A DNA stretch of 64,000 nt from Plectrocnemia conspersa (GCA_009617715.1 VTFK01000021.1:806001-870000); one strand, 5' to 3'. Positions 33,119 through 46,379 are shown, counted from the first letter of the stretch. Translations and numbers: made by a program. The notes: a model not told the origin generated them from the sequence alone.

Positions 33119-36100
33119 AGTGATACTAGAGTAATGAATAAGTAAAATATTTAATTCAAATAAATAATAAAATTAAAATTGTCAATATAAATAATGTATG
33201 GTCAGTAATTTAAATCATATGCTCAGTTTATTTTTAATTATATAGTCATTATAAGCGTGGCCAATGATTTAATAATAGTCTTTGTTTAGGGCCAACTTAT
33301 TTGCTTGATGAAATTTTAATAAACGATTATATTTACATATATAAATGCATATCGATCAAAAACAATATATATTATTATATTTAATTGATGATTAATCATC
33401 GCAATATTTATTTTCATAAATTTTGACATTTGTATCGTAATGTTACCAGCGCAAAAAATAACGCGTTCGTCAATTTTGATATGATCTTCCCCCTCTTCGT
33501 CGATCTTTCAATAAATATCGCAATATATTCGCGGTGCGTACGATTAACTAACAGATAACCTTTAAATATAAATATGACATACCTACCTTTCCAGACCGAA
33601 GAAACAAATGACATTTTACACGCGATAACCGTTTATATTTACATTAAATTATAACATGTTTTTTCTGTGTATCTCTATATGTACATTTTATCTTCACGCG
33701 TAAATTCATGTATGAATTTAAATTTTTTTTATTTAACCCTCATCCGGGTTATTTTGATAATGCAAATATTACACTATACAGACAATTCAATTACACTGTG
33801 ATTTTTATGTTGTTTCAATGATGTTATCTTTTATAATAACATTTTTCTGTTTTTTACAACATTTTTAATTCTGCAATTGGCACGTTCATTGTCAGACACA
33901 TTTGACGCGTAGTTTGTGTTTGGACGACACATTTTGACAGCCAAGTTTTGACGACACATTTTGTCACGCTCAGCGATTTCCTTTTTTAAAAAAATATGGA
34001 ATAAAGAGTTTGTTAAATAAATAAATTTCTGAGATCAAATTATTGATCTAAGCTTTTGACATCAACACGTGTACAATCGTTTTCACACCAGCACAACGAT
34101 GAGTCAAGCCCGAAAAAAGCACGTCAAGTTCAATCTAATTGCAAGTTATGTTTTTATTTATTAATTAAAAAATTTTCATTCATGTTTTTTTTTTTATTAA
34201 TTAAAACAGTATATGCTACTACGAATTACGACCACGGGGCATACGTTCAATAAGAAAGAATATCTTGCAGTAATCTGAAGAAAACGATTAAAATTGTAGA
34301 CAAACAACTTTAGGATTTTGCACCTTTTTTTCGGACAAAAATGACATCGTCGTTATGCAAAACTCACAGTATTTACCAGATTAACTCCAGAGCCTATTTT
34401 CTGTTCCTGCAGATGAAGAAGACATTGCTAAGCCAATATTTTGCAACCATTGAGGAGAAAAAGCCAAAATCTCTGAGTGAGTTGAAGACTGTACGAACTT
34501 TGAAGAAGACAATATCAATATTAAAGAATAAATAAATCTTTTTTGATAAAAAATTAAATTGTGTTAAAATACTTTTTTATTTAAAAATCATTGAATTCAA
34601 TAAAACAATATTTATTACTATCTTATAAGTGAACCTAAGATGCTTTATGAAATAAGAAATATTTTTCAGATTAAAATTAATCTTGGAGTTTACTCTAGTT
34701 ACTTGTTAAGGGTTTCATAAAACTATTTGATTTATTGCTGTCTCTTAATTTTTATCGTCAGCGTAAAACATACGATTGGGTATCCGAGAGAACATCAATT
34801 AAACGGCACTTATTGAGTGTTTCTAGAAGATTCGCATAAGAAGCAATACCTTACATGAACAAAAGGACTAAAAGTTAATAGTTCACATTCTAAAGAATGA
34901 CATCTACCATTAACGTAAGAATGTTATTAAAATAATAAGTATTTGATAAGAGCTCTTTGTATTGGATTCCAAGTTCAGTAGCGGAATTCATTTTTAAAAC
35001 AAATATTCAACTATTGTTTGATTCTGAATGGGTTAAACGCTTTTGAACGCTGCTTCCTGTTTCAATCGATTCCACGTCGATCACATCATTTTCATCGAAT
35101 CATCGTTCCACAACAACGTCTGGGTGGATATATAAAATAAAACAACCGTTTTGAAGTGAAAGTAACCCGTTGCAACTACTGCTCAATGGCGCACATACAA
35201 ATGCCGTTACAAGGAGTTTCGACACACGAATCTCGATCATGTTCGTTTTCAATATTTTCTCATTATATGTAAATTGACCTTCGCCGTAATATAACAATAT
35301 CGCATACATATTAGTATTGGAATGCGAACAATTTTAATGGCGCTCGAGTAGCGGAACGCATTTCCGATTTTCGTTAACCCAAAAAACAATAACACGATGG
35401 TAATAATGTTTTAATATTACATGTTGATGATTTAGATTGATTTTGTAGCACTTCCTACAAACGCGTTTTTTAATGCGGAACACACGCCATGCATTTATTA
35501 TTGAGAGAATATGATATTTTGCTTTTAATTGCAGTTATTAATAATCATCGGAACATCGCTATGGCAGTTTACAACTGTTGAATGTTGAACAAATAAATTG
35601 GATTTTATTACATTGTTATATCGACAGTTTTAGACGAAAGGGAAAGTACGATATAACATAGAAATGGAAGAGAATTTTATCGCTATATTTTAGTTTTCAA
35701 ACTACTTTAGGAGTAATAACCATAAAAAAATACTGAATATCTAACAAAGCAAATAATACCAATTAATATTAGTATATGGAAAAACTTGATGGGAGAAAAT
35801 AAAATCATATTTCAATAAAAAAAGATCGAGAAATTTAAAAAAAATGAAACATGAATAACATATTATATTGCATATTTTTCCACCAAGATTTGTCTTAATA
35901 AGTTGCGAAAAACCCGGCAAAAATAGCCATAAAACTTTCAATGCACCTAATGAAACTTTAAACTTATCTTTGTGGCAAAATTGTTCTACAGTCTACTTGA
36001 AAATTAGAAAGTCTATTTAAAATAATTTATTAAAGGTTAATAATATAAATGCAGTTAATCGTTATAATGTTTTGGTATATCTGTCACTCGTCAGAATCTA

Positions 36101-38664
36101 ATAACAATATTTTTTATATATTAATTTATCCAATAGATTTTCTATCCACTGAATTTTTAAGATTTTTCCCGATTTGAATCACATTACAAATTAAAATAAT
36201 TAACAATGGTAAATATACACAAAAAAATAATTTATTCATATTTTTTAGATTGTTTTGAATGATTGGGTGTATTTAAATCAGGTTAAGAGCTTATGGCCTA
36301 TTGCGTAACGCTTACGGGCAAATGTCAAAACGTCTCTTCGCTTTTCGACATGGCAACGAGGCGCGAATTTTCAAACCGAATCTGACGTTTCTCGCGATAC
36401 ATGATTGAAATCGACCACGTGGCGTTAAGGTCACCTCATTTTAGCAACAAAGCCAGTAAAAGCGGACCTTTTAGCGAATATCCGCTTGCTAACGATCGGA
36501 TTTCGGGCTTTTTTGTAGTATCGAAAATTAAAAAAGCATCTCATAAAAGGTGAAAGCGAGAGTGAAAGTAATGTAAGTTCATGAGTGAAGGGGTTGTTTG
36601 ATCAACTGTAAAGAAAGTTCATGATCTGTGCTATACGGCCTTTTTGCGTTGGCAACATTGGAAAAAATGCAAATGGTGGAATCGTAGGGATGTTCAATAG
36701 CAAAATAATCACAATTTATCAATTATTGATTTAAATAACAACTATTAATTATATAGATTATAATATAAATGCTTTGTTTGCCTATTTACTGTTGTTTATT
36801 AAAATCTTCTATGGCTTCTGATTATAACTCGTTATCAACAAATTTAAATCAATAATCGGCAACCTACAACCTCCGAAAAAAATGCAGCTTGCGGTATCAA
36901 GAGTATAAATATGTATCAGCAAATAAGGTGTATCAAAATTGTATTTAATATAAATTAACATACAATATTTCATACTTTTACTGTTTTTTCTTTGGTTTAA
37001 TTTAAATAGATAATTGTAAATTATATGTAGTTTATAGTAACGTGTTTAATTTTGTATTTAGTGGGATAAAAATTATATACACATATATAAATATATGGAG
37101 GGGCAAAAAATATTTCAAAAGTAACAAATTATAAGATTGAGAGCAGTTTTAAATAAAAAAAGAAAGAAAAATTAGGATGGATGTACATACATGTGTATAT
37201 TAATGAATGTATTTATATATAGTATTTTGATCAATATATTGGAAATAATAGAGATATACAATAGAATGAACGGTAATAGTATATATAATAAATTATCTAA
37301 TGAAATATAATCTGTATAAATTTACAGGATTTTTGCGCTGCACGGACAATAAAATATCATACTTGAAATGGCAGTTTATAAAAAAATACGCGGTTCCGTC
37401 AAATTGGCCTCGAGATTTTTATCATAAATATAGTCTGTATAAGGAAATAAAATATCGATTTTGAGTAAATAGCTAAAAAAATCTCTCTAAACAGTTAAAT
37501 TGACTTACAATATCAGTTTTTGGGAAAATGTTTGCGTTGTGCGTCCAAATGAGCTTCATACAAATACTCTTTTAAGATAACATTGTTTGTAAAATATTAT
37601 AAAAATAGTAATAATATCTCATTTATTGTAACCCGCAAGGCTTGTAAAAATATATTTATAGCTTATGATGCTCATATTTATTTATTATGTCTCAGCAATC
37701 TGCCGACCCCTGACCTAACTATTGTTGAATTGTGATATTTTTAGACACATCGTAAATATGATACATATATCTATGATAAAGTTAGGTTTTATGGTTATTT
37801 AACAAGTATCTGCTATTCCGAACTACATGATTTAATCTTTAAAAAATATTAATATACTTTCGATACATAAATACGTTTGTTACGACAAATTTATTTTTAT
37901 TAACATTGTTATCGCAAGTTATTTTTACAACTATAATTACGTTTATATTGATAAGCATTATTTTGAAAAACAACAATATATGCGTGTGGATCCTAATCTA
38001 AGCCACATGAAAATAACATTTTTATTTCATTAAAACTCATATTTAAGTCATGTACCTACAATCGCTATATTATGTTAATGCATATTTTATATGAAAATAA
38101 TTTCACGAAAGTTCGACTCTTGATAAATAATTAAAATGTCGCACGATCGAAAATTCATGTCTATCTGAGTTCCCTTTCACCGAATCGAGCATGTGGCTCA
38201 CAACACAATTGTCTTATCATGGGTGTTGTAACTTTGCGGCGGTGTAATTTAAAGCGAACCCGATAACATTGGCAGGTATATATTATTAATATAAACGAGA
38301 TAGTCTTACATATTTCTAAATAACCAAATATCGAACGGTGAAAGTTTCATTAAAACCGTCGGATAATTGTGTAACTTAAGTTACAAAACCGGACACACGA
38401 GACAAGAGCAAATTTCGTACGCCGGTTAGTATTTTTTTTTATCTCGACAACTTCAATTGAAATACGCAGAAAACGAGATTTGTTTAAATACGAACGGGTG
38501 TGCATTTTTACCTCGGCGGCCTTCGCTTCCGTTAGTAAAAATGTCGCTTGATCCTTTTTTTCAAAGTCCTTGAGGACAGATCGAATACGAGATGCGAATT
38601 CTAAATGAACGCAACGCGCGACTGTGTGAATAAATTTAAATGTAAAAATTGAATTTTCACACAC
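33119..38664. other. Gene-poor A+T-rich stretch
   Basis: No gene is supported. Short frames at 34056-34253 and 34341-34535 (the second ending just before AATAAA-like signals) match nothing I recognise. A somewhat less A+T-rich segment near 36290-36560 contains CCACGTGG but no frame. Confidence 0.4.
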
Positions 38665-38759
38665 AGGGCTGCCAGAATTCTTTATATACAAATACTGAGA
38701 GGTATACATTTCGATACAAAAAAGAGATGTATCGTTTAAAGAAATACTCTGGCAACCCT
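38665..38759. mobile_element. Small (~95 bp) MITE, hAT-like termini
   Basis: The ends are AGGGCTGCCAGAAT and (reverse complement) AGGGTTGCCAGAGT. The flanking octamers TCACACAC-like and ACATACAC-like agree at about six of eight positions. Inverted AGGG.TGCCAG ends and a weak 8-bp flank suggest a hAT-type MITE. It overlaps and explains the N-terminal part of the otherwise suspicious 119-codon minus-strand frame 38350-38709. Confidence 0.5.
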
Positions 38760-38857
38760 ACATACACATAAGCATAGGTTAGATCTTGTCTATAGTTTCA
38801 GGGTGACAGTGTCAAAGTTTATCTATTGTTGGTATTCTGTTACCTTGCGATGTGAAA

Positions 38858-38935
38858 TGGATCCCGAAGTCGCCAACAATTCTTCACCGGCGGCTCTCAT
38901 GTGGCATCATTTCCAATTAAATGCATTTAAATGAA
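38858..38935 (+). other. Possible short first coding exon
   Basis: An ATG in good context (GTGAAATGGATCC) opens MDPEVANNSSPAALMWHHF with balanced codon usage that stands out from its surroundings, closing after 25 codons. It could be a first exon of a plus-strand gene whose later exons I cannot find, or chance. Confidence 0.2.
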
Positions 38936-39250
38936 ATAGTAATCATTTAATTAATTAAATTTTGGAACATCACTATGCACAACTGTCAAAAGTATATTTT
39001 CACGTCATCTTACTAAATGGTCCAAACTGAAATAAATGTGAGTATGACTTTTAAAAAATATGTAAATGGGGGAGGTGATATTAAAAATAAATGGAAACGA
39101 AACAATCGATTTGTTACACATTATATTGTAGTTTTTATACGCCGATATCGTAAATTTAACATGTCAATGTTACCGTGTAAAATGAAATATTACTGTACAT
39201 ACTGTTTTACTTTCACTGTTTGTCGATTTGAAGCAAGGTTGATTAATTAG

Positions 39251-40060
39251 TATGTCAGGAATTTAGAAAGAAGTTGATAAAGTTTTTGAATGCAAAGTTT
39301 CTAATCGAATTATGTATTCTACATAATAACAGTTATAGCGAAATAACATAATACGGCAATTCTCAATCGTTATCGCACGGAAACCTTTCACATTTAGACA
39401 CTGTTTTTAATTATTGTGTTATTATATAGCGCACAAAGTTATCAGTCGAGATGATTTTTATGTGTTTATTTATATTTATTCAAAATAATTACATTAGATA
39501 TTATCACTGGTGGTTTAATAGCAAATTCTGCACACGTTGCAATAATAATTTTCCGCGAAACTAGCGAGCTTGCGGTGCGAAACGATCACACGAGCACCTG
39601 CACGAACGAACGAACACTGACTGTCCATGCCGCAGACATTCTGGCCTCCAAACAGGGTCAACTTTACCATGGTACGAGTGTACAGGGCAGCACTAGTATA
39701 TGACGGACGTGGGCTCATTAGTTTAAGGGTAAACTATACAGATATAGAGAGAAAAATATCTTCCTCATAGATCCTTCAGAGATATAATTATTATTGTTAC
39801 ACATTTTACGTATGAAAGAAGAGATCAATACGTACGAAAGTCGATTACTTAAATAATACTTCGTTATCAACATAGGCGACAATTAAATTATAGTTGTTAC
39901 ATGCGAGTTATATTATTATAATTAAATTATATACAAAAATATGGGGAAAAAATAATAGTTAATGATGCGGTGCGCCCACTTATTTTTATAGAAACAAAGT
40001 TTTTTTTATTATAAATTATTTTTAAATTCGCAATAGTTTTGAAATTTACAATGATAATTA
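39251..40060. other. Unassigned stretch with a CpG-richer patch
   Basis: Between 39535 and 39720 the sequence is richer in CpG and open on the minus strand (MVKLTLFGGQNVCGMDSQC...). It resembles nothing I can name. The rest is A+T-rich and empty. Confidence 0.3.
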
Positions 40061-40089
40061 TTATTAGCCAAATTTCTTTTGACGTGAAG

Positions 40090-40374
40090 TGAAAAGCAGC
40101 TGCTTTCTCGTCCTTCTCGGCGTAGCATCACTTGGTGCAGGTTCGGCAAACGCCAACCATTCTCAAATTCAAAAATCTCTCGTTGGTTCCAAGTCTAAAG
40201 CGAAGTGATAGAAAGTTCCAAACGGAAATGAATTTAGTGAACGCCTTGTTTAAGCTTGTGTACTATAATTTTTTTAGCAAGGATAAGTCTTTCGCCCTTC
40301 TTGTTCTCGATCATCTGGCCAATGCCATGATTCGAGGCGGAAACAGATTATTTGTTATTGTCTAATAAATATCT
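40090..40374 (+). pseudogene. Possible relic of a secreted-protein gene
   Basis: From 40092 one frame reads a leader-like VKSSCFLVLLGVASLGAGSA that starts with GTG instead of ATG and stops after about 38 codons at 40206-40208. An overlapping frame is open to 40365 and encodes NLVNALFKLVYYNFF, SFALLVLDHLANAMIRGG. The two frames together look like one signal-peptide-bearing exon with a lost start and a frameshift. The family is unrecognised, and the reading could be coincidental. Confidence 0.3.
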
Positions 40375-41209
40375 AGTATGACTATTCTTTGCGTAATGGC
40401 GATAATTAAACAATCAAAATAGACCCGAACTAGTTCATACATAATAATAAAATATCTATAATAATGAGTTACTTCAGCTTACGTGCTTCAGCAGTACGTA
40501 TATACAAAAAATATGTATTCACTATAAACAATACTAAGCGCGTGATTATCACGTGCTCTTAATTAATTAGGGCAGTATTTATTTGTTACAATGACTAAAA
40601 AATAAAGTGTGACTGTTTTTGTTATTGTTCGTGTGATGTCTGTGTGTATTTTTATATCCCATATATTAAAAACTAATAATAAATTATAACTACAGACATG
40701 ATTTGGTGATTTAATTATATTTATCGATTTTGCTGTTGGAGCCAATATGTTTGGCATACGTGAAGCCGCGATTACATTAGCAGAAAAGAGGCAAAGCATC
40801 AGTTCTCCTGCTTGACTAAGAAAAGAAAGGACGTTCGGTACCTCGCCGATCGGCGTTTCTATCTATCTGTACCTATAACTCAATAAATATCTGCAAATAT
40901 AAACCTGTGTCTCATTGTCATAATCACCACTCATTCGCCAATGTACATTTTTTTAAACATAGTAGAATCGACCAAATCAAAACACGGATATCCGTTTTAT
41001 GTGGTTTTTAAAGACTGTATGTAATGTAACACATCCTGTTCTAATTTTAACAAGCACTTAACAAAAAACCGTGTATTGATTGAGAACGTATTACTCTATA
41101 AATGTGTGTTTAAATACAGTAAACCTTTCAATCCTTTCAGATGAAGTTTGTTACATGTCAAAAAGCTTTGCTGATTATTATTATTTGATTTGATCAATTT
41201 TTACAAATA

Positions 41210-41830
41210 CTCCCAAAAACGATTTTATTGCTTTTGACGTGAATTTTTTGACTTCTGAGAAGTGATATTTATTTTTTGCGCTCTCCTATTGGTCAAAATT
41301 CAGTTTAGATTTGCTTCGTTCGAGTCACATCGTTATAAAAAGTCTTAATATGAACGATAATTACCTAGCGTTTCCACTGCGATGGCGACGACATGGTTTT
41401 ATTGCTTTTGATGTGGATTCTAAATAATGACCCCGCCCTCCCTCTTGAATCTGATCAGAATAATGAATGTCATTTAATAAAATACTATGAATCTTAATGA
41501 AATGGAGAAATTAAAAAACGATCACTGACTGGCCAACTTTTGCTCCTCTCCTGGAAGAAGCTGTTCAACGCAGCGTTTCTACTGCGACAGCGCCGACACG
41601 ATTTTATTGCTTTTGACGTAGATTTGTTGACTTCTAAGAAGTGATAATTGTTTTTTGCTCTCTTCTCAAAATTGATTTTGACATGGATTTTAATTCCCCT
41701 TAATTTGGTCAGAAAAATACCATGAATTAAAATTAAATCGTAATATTTAAAAAAACGATAACTGATTAGCCAACTTTTGCCTCCCTCTGGAAAAATCTGG
41801 AATGGTGTCCTTGTTAGTCACCCCTAATCT
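41210..41830 (+). repeat. Dispersed repeat family A, tandem partial units
   Basis: Three successive units begin with TTTTATTGCTTTTGA.GT near 41223, 41397 and 41602. Each is followed by the TCAATTT/CTTAATGAAAT and ACTG.CCAACTTTTGC blocks. It is the longest array of this family in the window. Confidence 0.7.
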
Positions 41831-42789
41831 CGTCGCGCCGTTAAAATTTCGTTTTTCCGGCTATTTGTGATGCATCTTATAATCCCAGCCAGTTTATATT
41901 TTCGTCCCGGTTTGTAATTAAATACAGGTTTAGTTTCATTAATTGTAAAATTATATACTTTTCTGAGACGTTTAAAACACCTGATTACTTTAATTTGAGA
42001 TGCTGTTATAAACGTGATGTAGTGGTTATATGTTATAAGAGTTCTAGTGTTTAAAATCTGAAAAAGGATATAGTGAAAAGAGATCAATTGCAATCTTCAA
42101 AAATATAAATGATCACAATATTTGAATTTGAATATGGAGTATATTTTATGTCTACTAGGCACCTCCGCTACTATCGAAAGGTTGCTCTCCATCCAGAAAA
42201 AGGAATGAAATATAATAACTGAATCTACAGTAAAATAAATATATAGAGCAAATTACATTTAAAGCTATCACTGTGTTTTATTACTCTATTCAAAATAAAA
42301 TTAACAGGACTGGGTATGTGATTTCATTACAAAACGCCTAAATTCTCAAAAAAACATGTGGTCAAAATGCCAAATATACTATAAGTAAACAAGAGTAAAA
42401 GAGCGACCAGTAGATTAAAAAAATATATTTTCACTTCATTGAATGAGTAACGATTTAAATTCACACATTATTTATACTCGGAGCTGAAAAATTAGGAACG
42501 GCGCGTATATATTTGCACTGTATTCCGCCAGTTGAATAAATATTATTTATGACGTAGGCACACGCACGTGTCAACATAGATTCGATAAATTACATAAAAA
42601 AATTCACATATTATTACAATATTGCATAAATTATTAAATTCTCAATTAAAAGTTTGACAAAATATTTAATATCGATTTTAAGTGTGGCTATCAAACTAGT
42701 AAATTGCACCAATTTTAAACAATATGTGGCGATCGCTTGTAGCGCTAAACCACTTCTCTGAACAATATGAAGAACTGCTACTTTGAAAA

Positions 42790-43870
42790 TAGTGACTGTC
42801 CTAGCACTAGATATCAGGACCGGTACGAGGGTGAGGCGAAAGAGGCACTTGCCTCAGGTGAATTATGAAAAGGGTGTAAACTGAAAAATTGAAAAAAAAA
42901 AAATATGCCAAATTATTCAATATGTAGTTATTAATATCAAGTCTATTACGATTGAAGAAAGAAAAAAATAGTAGCAGCTTAGCCAATGAAATAATCAATA
43001 AATTAAAAAAAGATGGATTAGATATTTCGAACATCAGAGGTCAAGAATACTATAACATAGTGTTTTTAATGGTATACAAGCCATAATTAATCGGAAAAAA
43101 TGAACTGTGTGGCTTAATTAGGTTCCTAAAAATGCTGCTTCTTCAAACGCTAGCATGATTACATTTTTCGGAATTATTCAAAGAATATATACATTTGTTT
43201 GTGAATTCGATGACTATTTGTAGATGGGATAAACTAATGCCTGTATTAAAAACAACTTTGAAAGGTCATACAGACACACGATGGGCCACAGGAGCAAGTG
43301 CCATCAAGGAATTAGATCAAATAAACTTTTATGTACTCCTCTATCTGCATGGAATTTAATATTGCAAGAAGTTAATAGAGTAAACAAAGCTTTGCGATCT
43401 GTTTCTTATGATGATAATTTTTTATTAATAGTAGAAATTAAAAGAGTGATAGATATTTTAATAACACAACTTTTAACAGAAGAAAAATTGATGTCGGTGA
43501 ATGCAGAAAATTTACAGTTAATGATTTTGCCTCCAAATATCATAACGACATTAATTCTTATTAATTATTATCAGAAATAAAAAGTTTCAAAAATCAGGCG
43601 ATGGCATTAATTTCAGATCTAAAGACAGTTACAAATTTAGATATATTAAGAATAATGCATGAATACAATATAATACAGTCATATCCAAATTTGGATATTG
43701 TGTTAAAGATAATTTTAACATTTCGGTCACTGTAGCCTCTGCCGAAAGAGGCTCCAGTAAATCGTAAATTTCAAAAACCTACTTAAGTTCGTCAAATACT
43801 CAAGAAAAATAATGTTTATCGATTGAGCGTGATTTTACAAAACAGATTGATGTTAATCAAAAAATTGTAT
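42790..43870 (+). pseudogene. hAT-type (ZMYM1/DUF4371-like) transposase relic
   Basis: A plus-strand sequence broken by frameshifts and stops still shows family blocks in the right order. One is a RWDKLMPVLKTTLKGHTDTRW-type segment around 43215-43290. Next is SAWNLILQEVNRVNKALRSVS (43340-43410). Near 43685-43850 the C-terminal dimerisation block is spread over frames (SYPNLDIVLKI, then VTVASAERG, then a SIERDFTKQIDV-like end). ASAER plus SIERD is diagnostic of hAT C-terminal domains. The N-terminal half is absent or unrecognisable. A GAGGCGAAAGAGGCACTTGC string near 42832 lies at its left side. Confidence 0.7.
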
Positions 43871-44347
43871 TTATTTATTTATTATGTCTTACATCGTAGC
43901 TTCTTAACAAAAGCCTTCAATGCTTACGAATAATCTCAAATCACCACCAACGAACAGAAAACAAAATACATACCAGTTATAACTCAAATGTAAGAGTTCC
44001 CCCAAACATAAAAGTAAAAGAGTACACTTTCGAATATATCTTGGAAACTTGATGAGCACTAACTTGAACACTAACATACGATTTCTCTAAATCAACAAGA
44101 CGACAACATTTTTTCATCATCATGTTTTTCCGCCTTCATCAAAATCAGAAGACTATTAAGACAAATATCGTACAACAGTCCTGACAGTCGTATATTGTAG
44201 GACAACGATACGAGATGTTAATACAGATAGATTTTGGAATAAGACAGGAAGATGTTAACTATCTGTAGAAAACAAAGGCTCATTCTGGATTATCAGATCC
44301 AAATTAGTTAGTTAATAAATAAAATGAAAAGTCATGTTTTCCTACAT
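43871..44347. other. Intergenic, downstream of ZFAND1
   Basis: A+T-rich sequence separating the transposase relic from the ZFAND1 stop codon; nothing recognisable. Confidence 0.5.
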
Positions 44348-45584
44348 TTATTGAACATTTAAAAAGTAAGGAACATTTGTATCCAAATCAGTCATATTTT
44401 CTATCGTTATATAATCAAAATGTATCCTTTCTCCATCTATGAGTACATTAGTATCTAATAAATGCTTCATAGTGAGTTCCATTTCGAACATACCTACACA
44501 CAAACCATCCGATTCCCTAAACAGTTTCAACTTTGCCGATTTTGGTAAATGATTCTCATTCTTAATACCACATACTTCGGCGATCGAATCAATCGATCTA
44601 CCTATAGACCAATTCTTCGATACATATACCGCCTTCACAGAACTATCAGCAAAATCATATTTAATATTCGAAATGTCCTTAGGAACTGTTTGTAAGATCT
44701 TAGGCGTCATATCTAAAGGACGTTTCACAGCAAAATACATTCTATCGGCAGCAGAAACCCTTTTTTCACCAGTAGCTTTCTGTTTCAGTTTCATCAATAG
44801 AATCTTCAATGCAGTTTTAGCTTTGGACGTCTGCTCGGCTTTCCTCAAGCGCTCCGTAACCTATCAGTAAAATTAATTTTATAAATAATTTAAATTCAAC
44901 TATAAATGATACTAACCTCGGCCTCAATCATCTGCCTAGTTTTTTCATTACGTTGATTCTCTTTTTCAATGTCTCTTCTCTGCGTTAAAATTGTTTCTGA
45001 ATTTAAATCATAGCAAGGCCTATAAAAAGGCATGTTTTAATTAAAATTTTCTTAATTATTTTTATTTATAAACAAGGTGACCAGATCAAAGGACATAAAA
45101 AATAAGAAGGCCATATTGGAATTTTTTGTTCAAGAAAGATAAACTGTTGCGAGAGCTAAGAAAAAAGTAATTTCGGAAATTTATATTCCGAGGACAAAAA
45201 ATAGATATGGGAGCTAAAAAAATAATTTCAGAAATATTTGTTTAAGGAGGTTAAATATGGGCAAAGAAGTACGTCTGATCACCTTATATAAACATACTTG
45301 TGAAAGCGATGCTCTATGCAAAAATGTTTACTACACACTTCGCAAGCCATCTCGACGAGACTCGCACTCTTGCAACTGCTGGTCTCGCATTTGTATATAA
45401 TAGAATTCGAATTTATTAATGGCCTGTCTTTTGCATTGGGGCAGGCTTTACATTCGCCTGATAAACAATGGTCCATAAAGTGATTTCTGCAGAAGTACGA
45501 AGAACATTGGCACTTTAATGGTATGAAATCGAGTTGTTTGCATTGTGCGTTTGAACATTGTTCGCCTAAGCTTGGAAATTCCAT
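44348..45584 (-). CDS. ZFAND1: AN1-type zinc finger protein 1 (ZFAND1), complete, 3 exons
   Basis: Exons 45584-45298, 45019-44917 and 44860-44348, with GT/AG junctions and agreeing phases; 903 nt (300 residues; human ZFAND1 has 268). The N-terminal half carries two AN1 zinc fingers. The first begins CSNAQCKQLDFIPLKC. The second runs CETSSCKSASLVEMACEVC, then FCIEHRFHKPC across the exon 1/2 junction, matching the human CP.C..NFCLRHRH pattern. The C-terminal exon contains AKTALKILLMKLKQKA, DRMYFAV and NWSIGRSIDSIAEV, equivalent to the family's ubiquitin-like region. ZFAND1 links the p97/VCP segregase and the proteasome to arsenite-induced stress-granule clearance in mammals; a cytosolic protein-quality role is inferred here. 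Intron 1 contains a hAT-like insertion only 12 bp inside the donor. Confidence 0.9.
45074..45285 (-). mobile_element. GGTGACC-family hAT-like MITE in ZFAND1 intron 1
   Basis: A 212-bp element with inverted ends AAGGTGACCAGAT and GTCTGATCACCTT. It is flanked by TTATAAAC (45066-45073) and ATATAAAC (45286-45293), a 7/8 match expected for a hAT 8-bp target duplication. The inside carries, in reverse, the CTCCCGCAG and TCCTCC units of the family. Confidence 0.75.
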
Positions 45585-45862
45585 TCTGGTTGATTAAGAT
45601 ATTCGAAATTAAATAACGCGCGCTGTGCGAGTTCTAAATGTCACTGTGACGTTTGTTTTTGTGATGCAATTTGGCCATAACGCCGTATTTATTATACTAC
45701 TATTTTTAATACGATTGAAAATTAAATAAACAATAATAGCTAAATAAACACGTATTTATTTATAAAGGAATATTTTTGCGCAAAATTATTAGCAAATACA
45801 AAAATATCTTTATGTTATTTAAATTAAATTTCTTCTTTGACAGATTTTTAAGAAAATGTATA

Positions 45863-46023
45863 AGGCGGCTTCCATAAATTATGTAACAGATTCAGGGGGA
45901 GGGATCAGCGGAATATTGACAGTATAAAACAAACAGGAGTCTGGCTCACTAAAATCTTGTGACATTAGGGGGAGGGGGTAAAAATTCACGAAAAGCCTGT
46001 GACATAATTTATAGAAGCTGCCT
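45863..46023. mobile_element. TA-flanked MITE (copy 1 of two)
   Basis: The ends AGGCGGCTTCCATAAATTAT and ATAATTTATAGAAGCTGCCT form inverted repeats flanked by TA. Internal strings GTGACAT and GGGGGAGGG match a second, inverted copy at 53256-53418. Size and TA target suggest a Tc1/mariner-type MITE, by inference only. Confidence 0.6.
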
Positions 46024-46379
46024 TAGATATTTTATAAAATGATCTTATTTACGCAACAAAAACTTTTAGCATGAATTCAAAAACGAATATACTCAGAATA
46101 AATCGTGAAATATGTTTTAGTCTATTTCGGTCATGCCCGTTAAAACAACAACTTTAGTTAAGATGCTTGGAAAACCCGAGCGGGAACTATCCGCTCGTTC
46201 TTAAACCGCTGGCATCAGTGATGTATGGACGCGGGAGTAAGTATATTTAGAAATACAATCTTCATGCCCAGTCAGACGATGGGGGTCAAGATGTACCTTT
46301 TTGTGTTGCACGCATTTTCATATCCAATTTTCGGATGAGCCCATATTGTTGAGTCAAAATAAATAAAAACTCTTTAGGG

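Noticed and set aside
33734..35035. Possible piggyBac-type element between TTAACCCTCATCC and GAATGGGTTAA
   Set aside because: The two ends are not convincingly inverted repeats of each other and the small frames inside show no transposase motifs.
38350..38709. 119-codon minus-strand open frame
   Set aside because: Its N-terminal part overlaps a small inverted-repeat MITE (38665-38759), and the rest matches no family and has no flanking exons that I can find.
46130..46330. Possible structured RNA (paired GAGCGGG / CCGCTCG words)
   Set aside because: The hairpin is short and there is no tRNA, snRNA or snoRNA box set to support an RNA gene.
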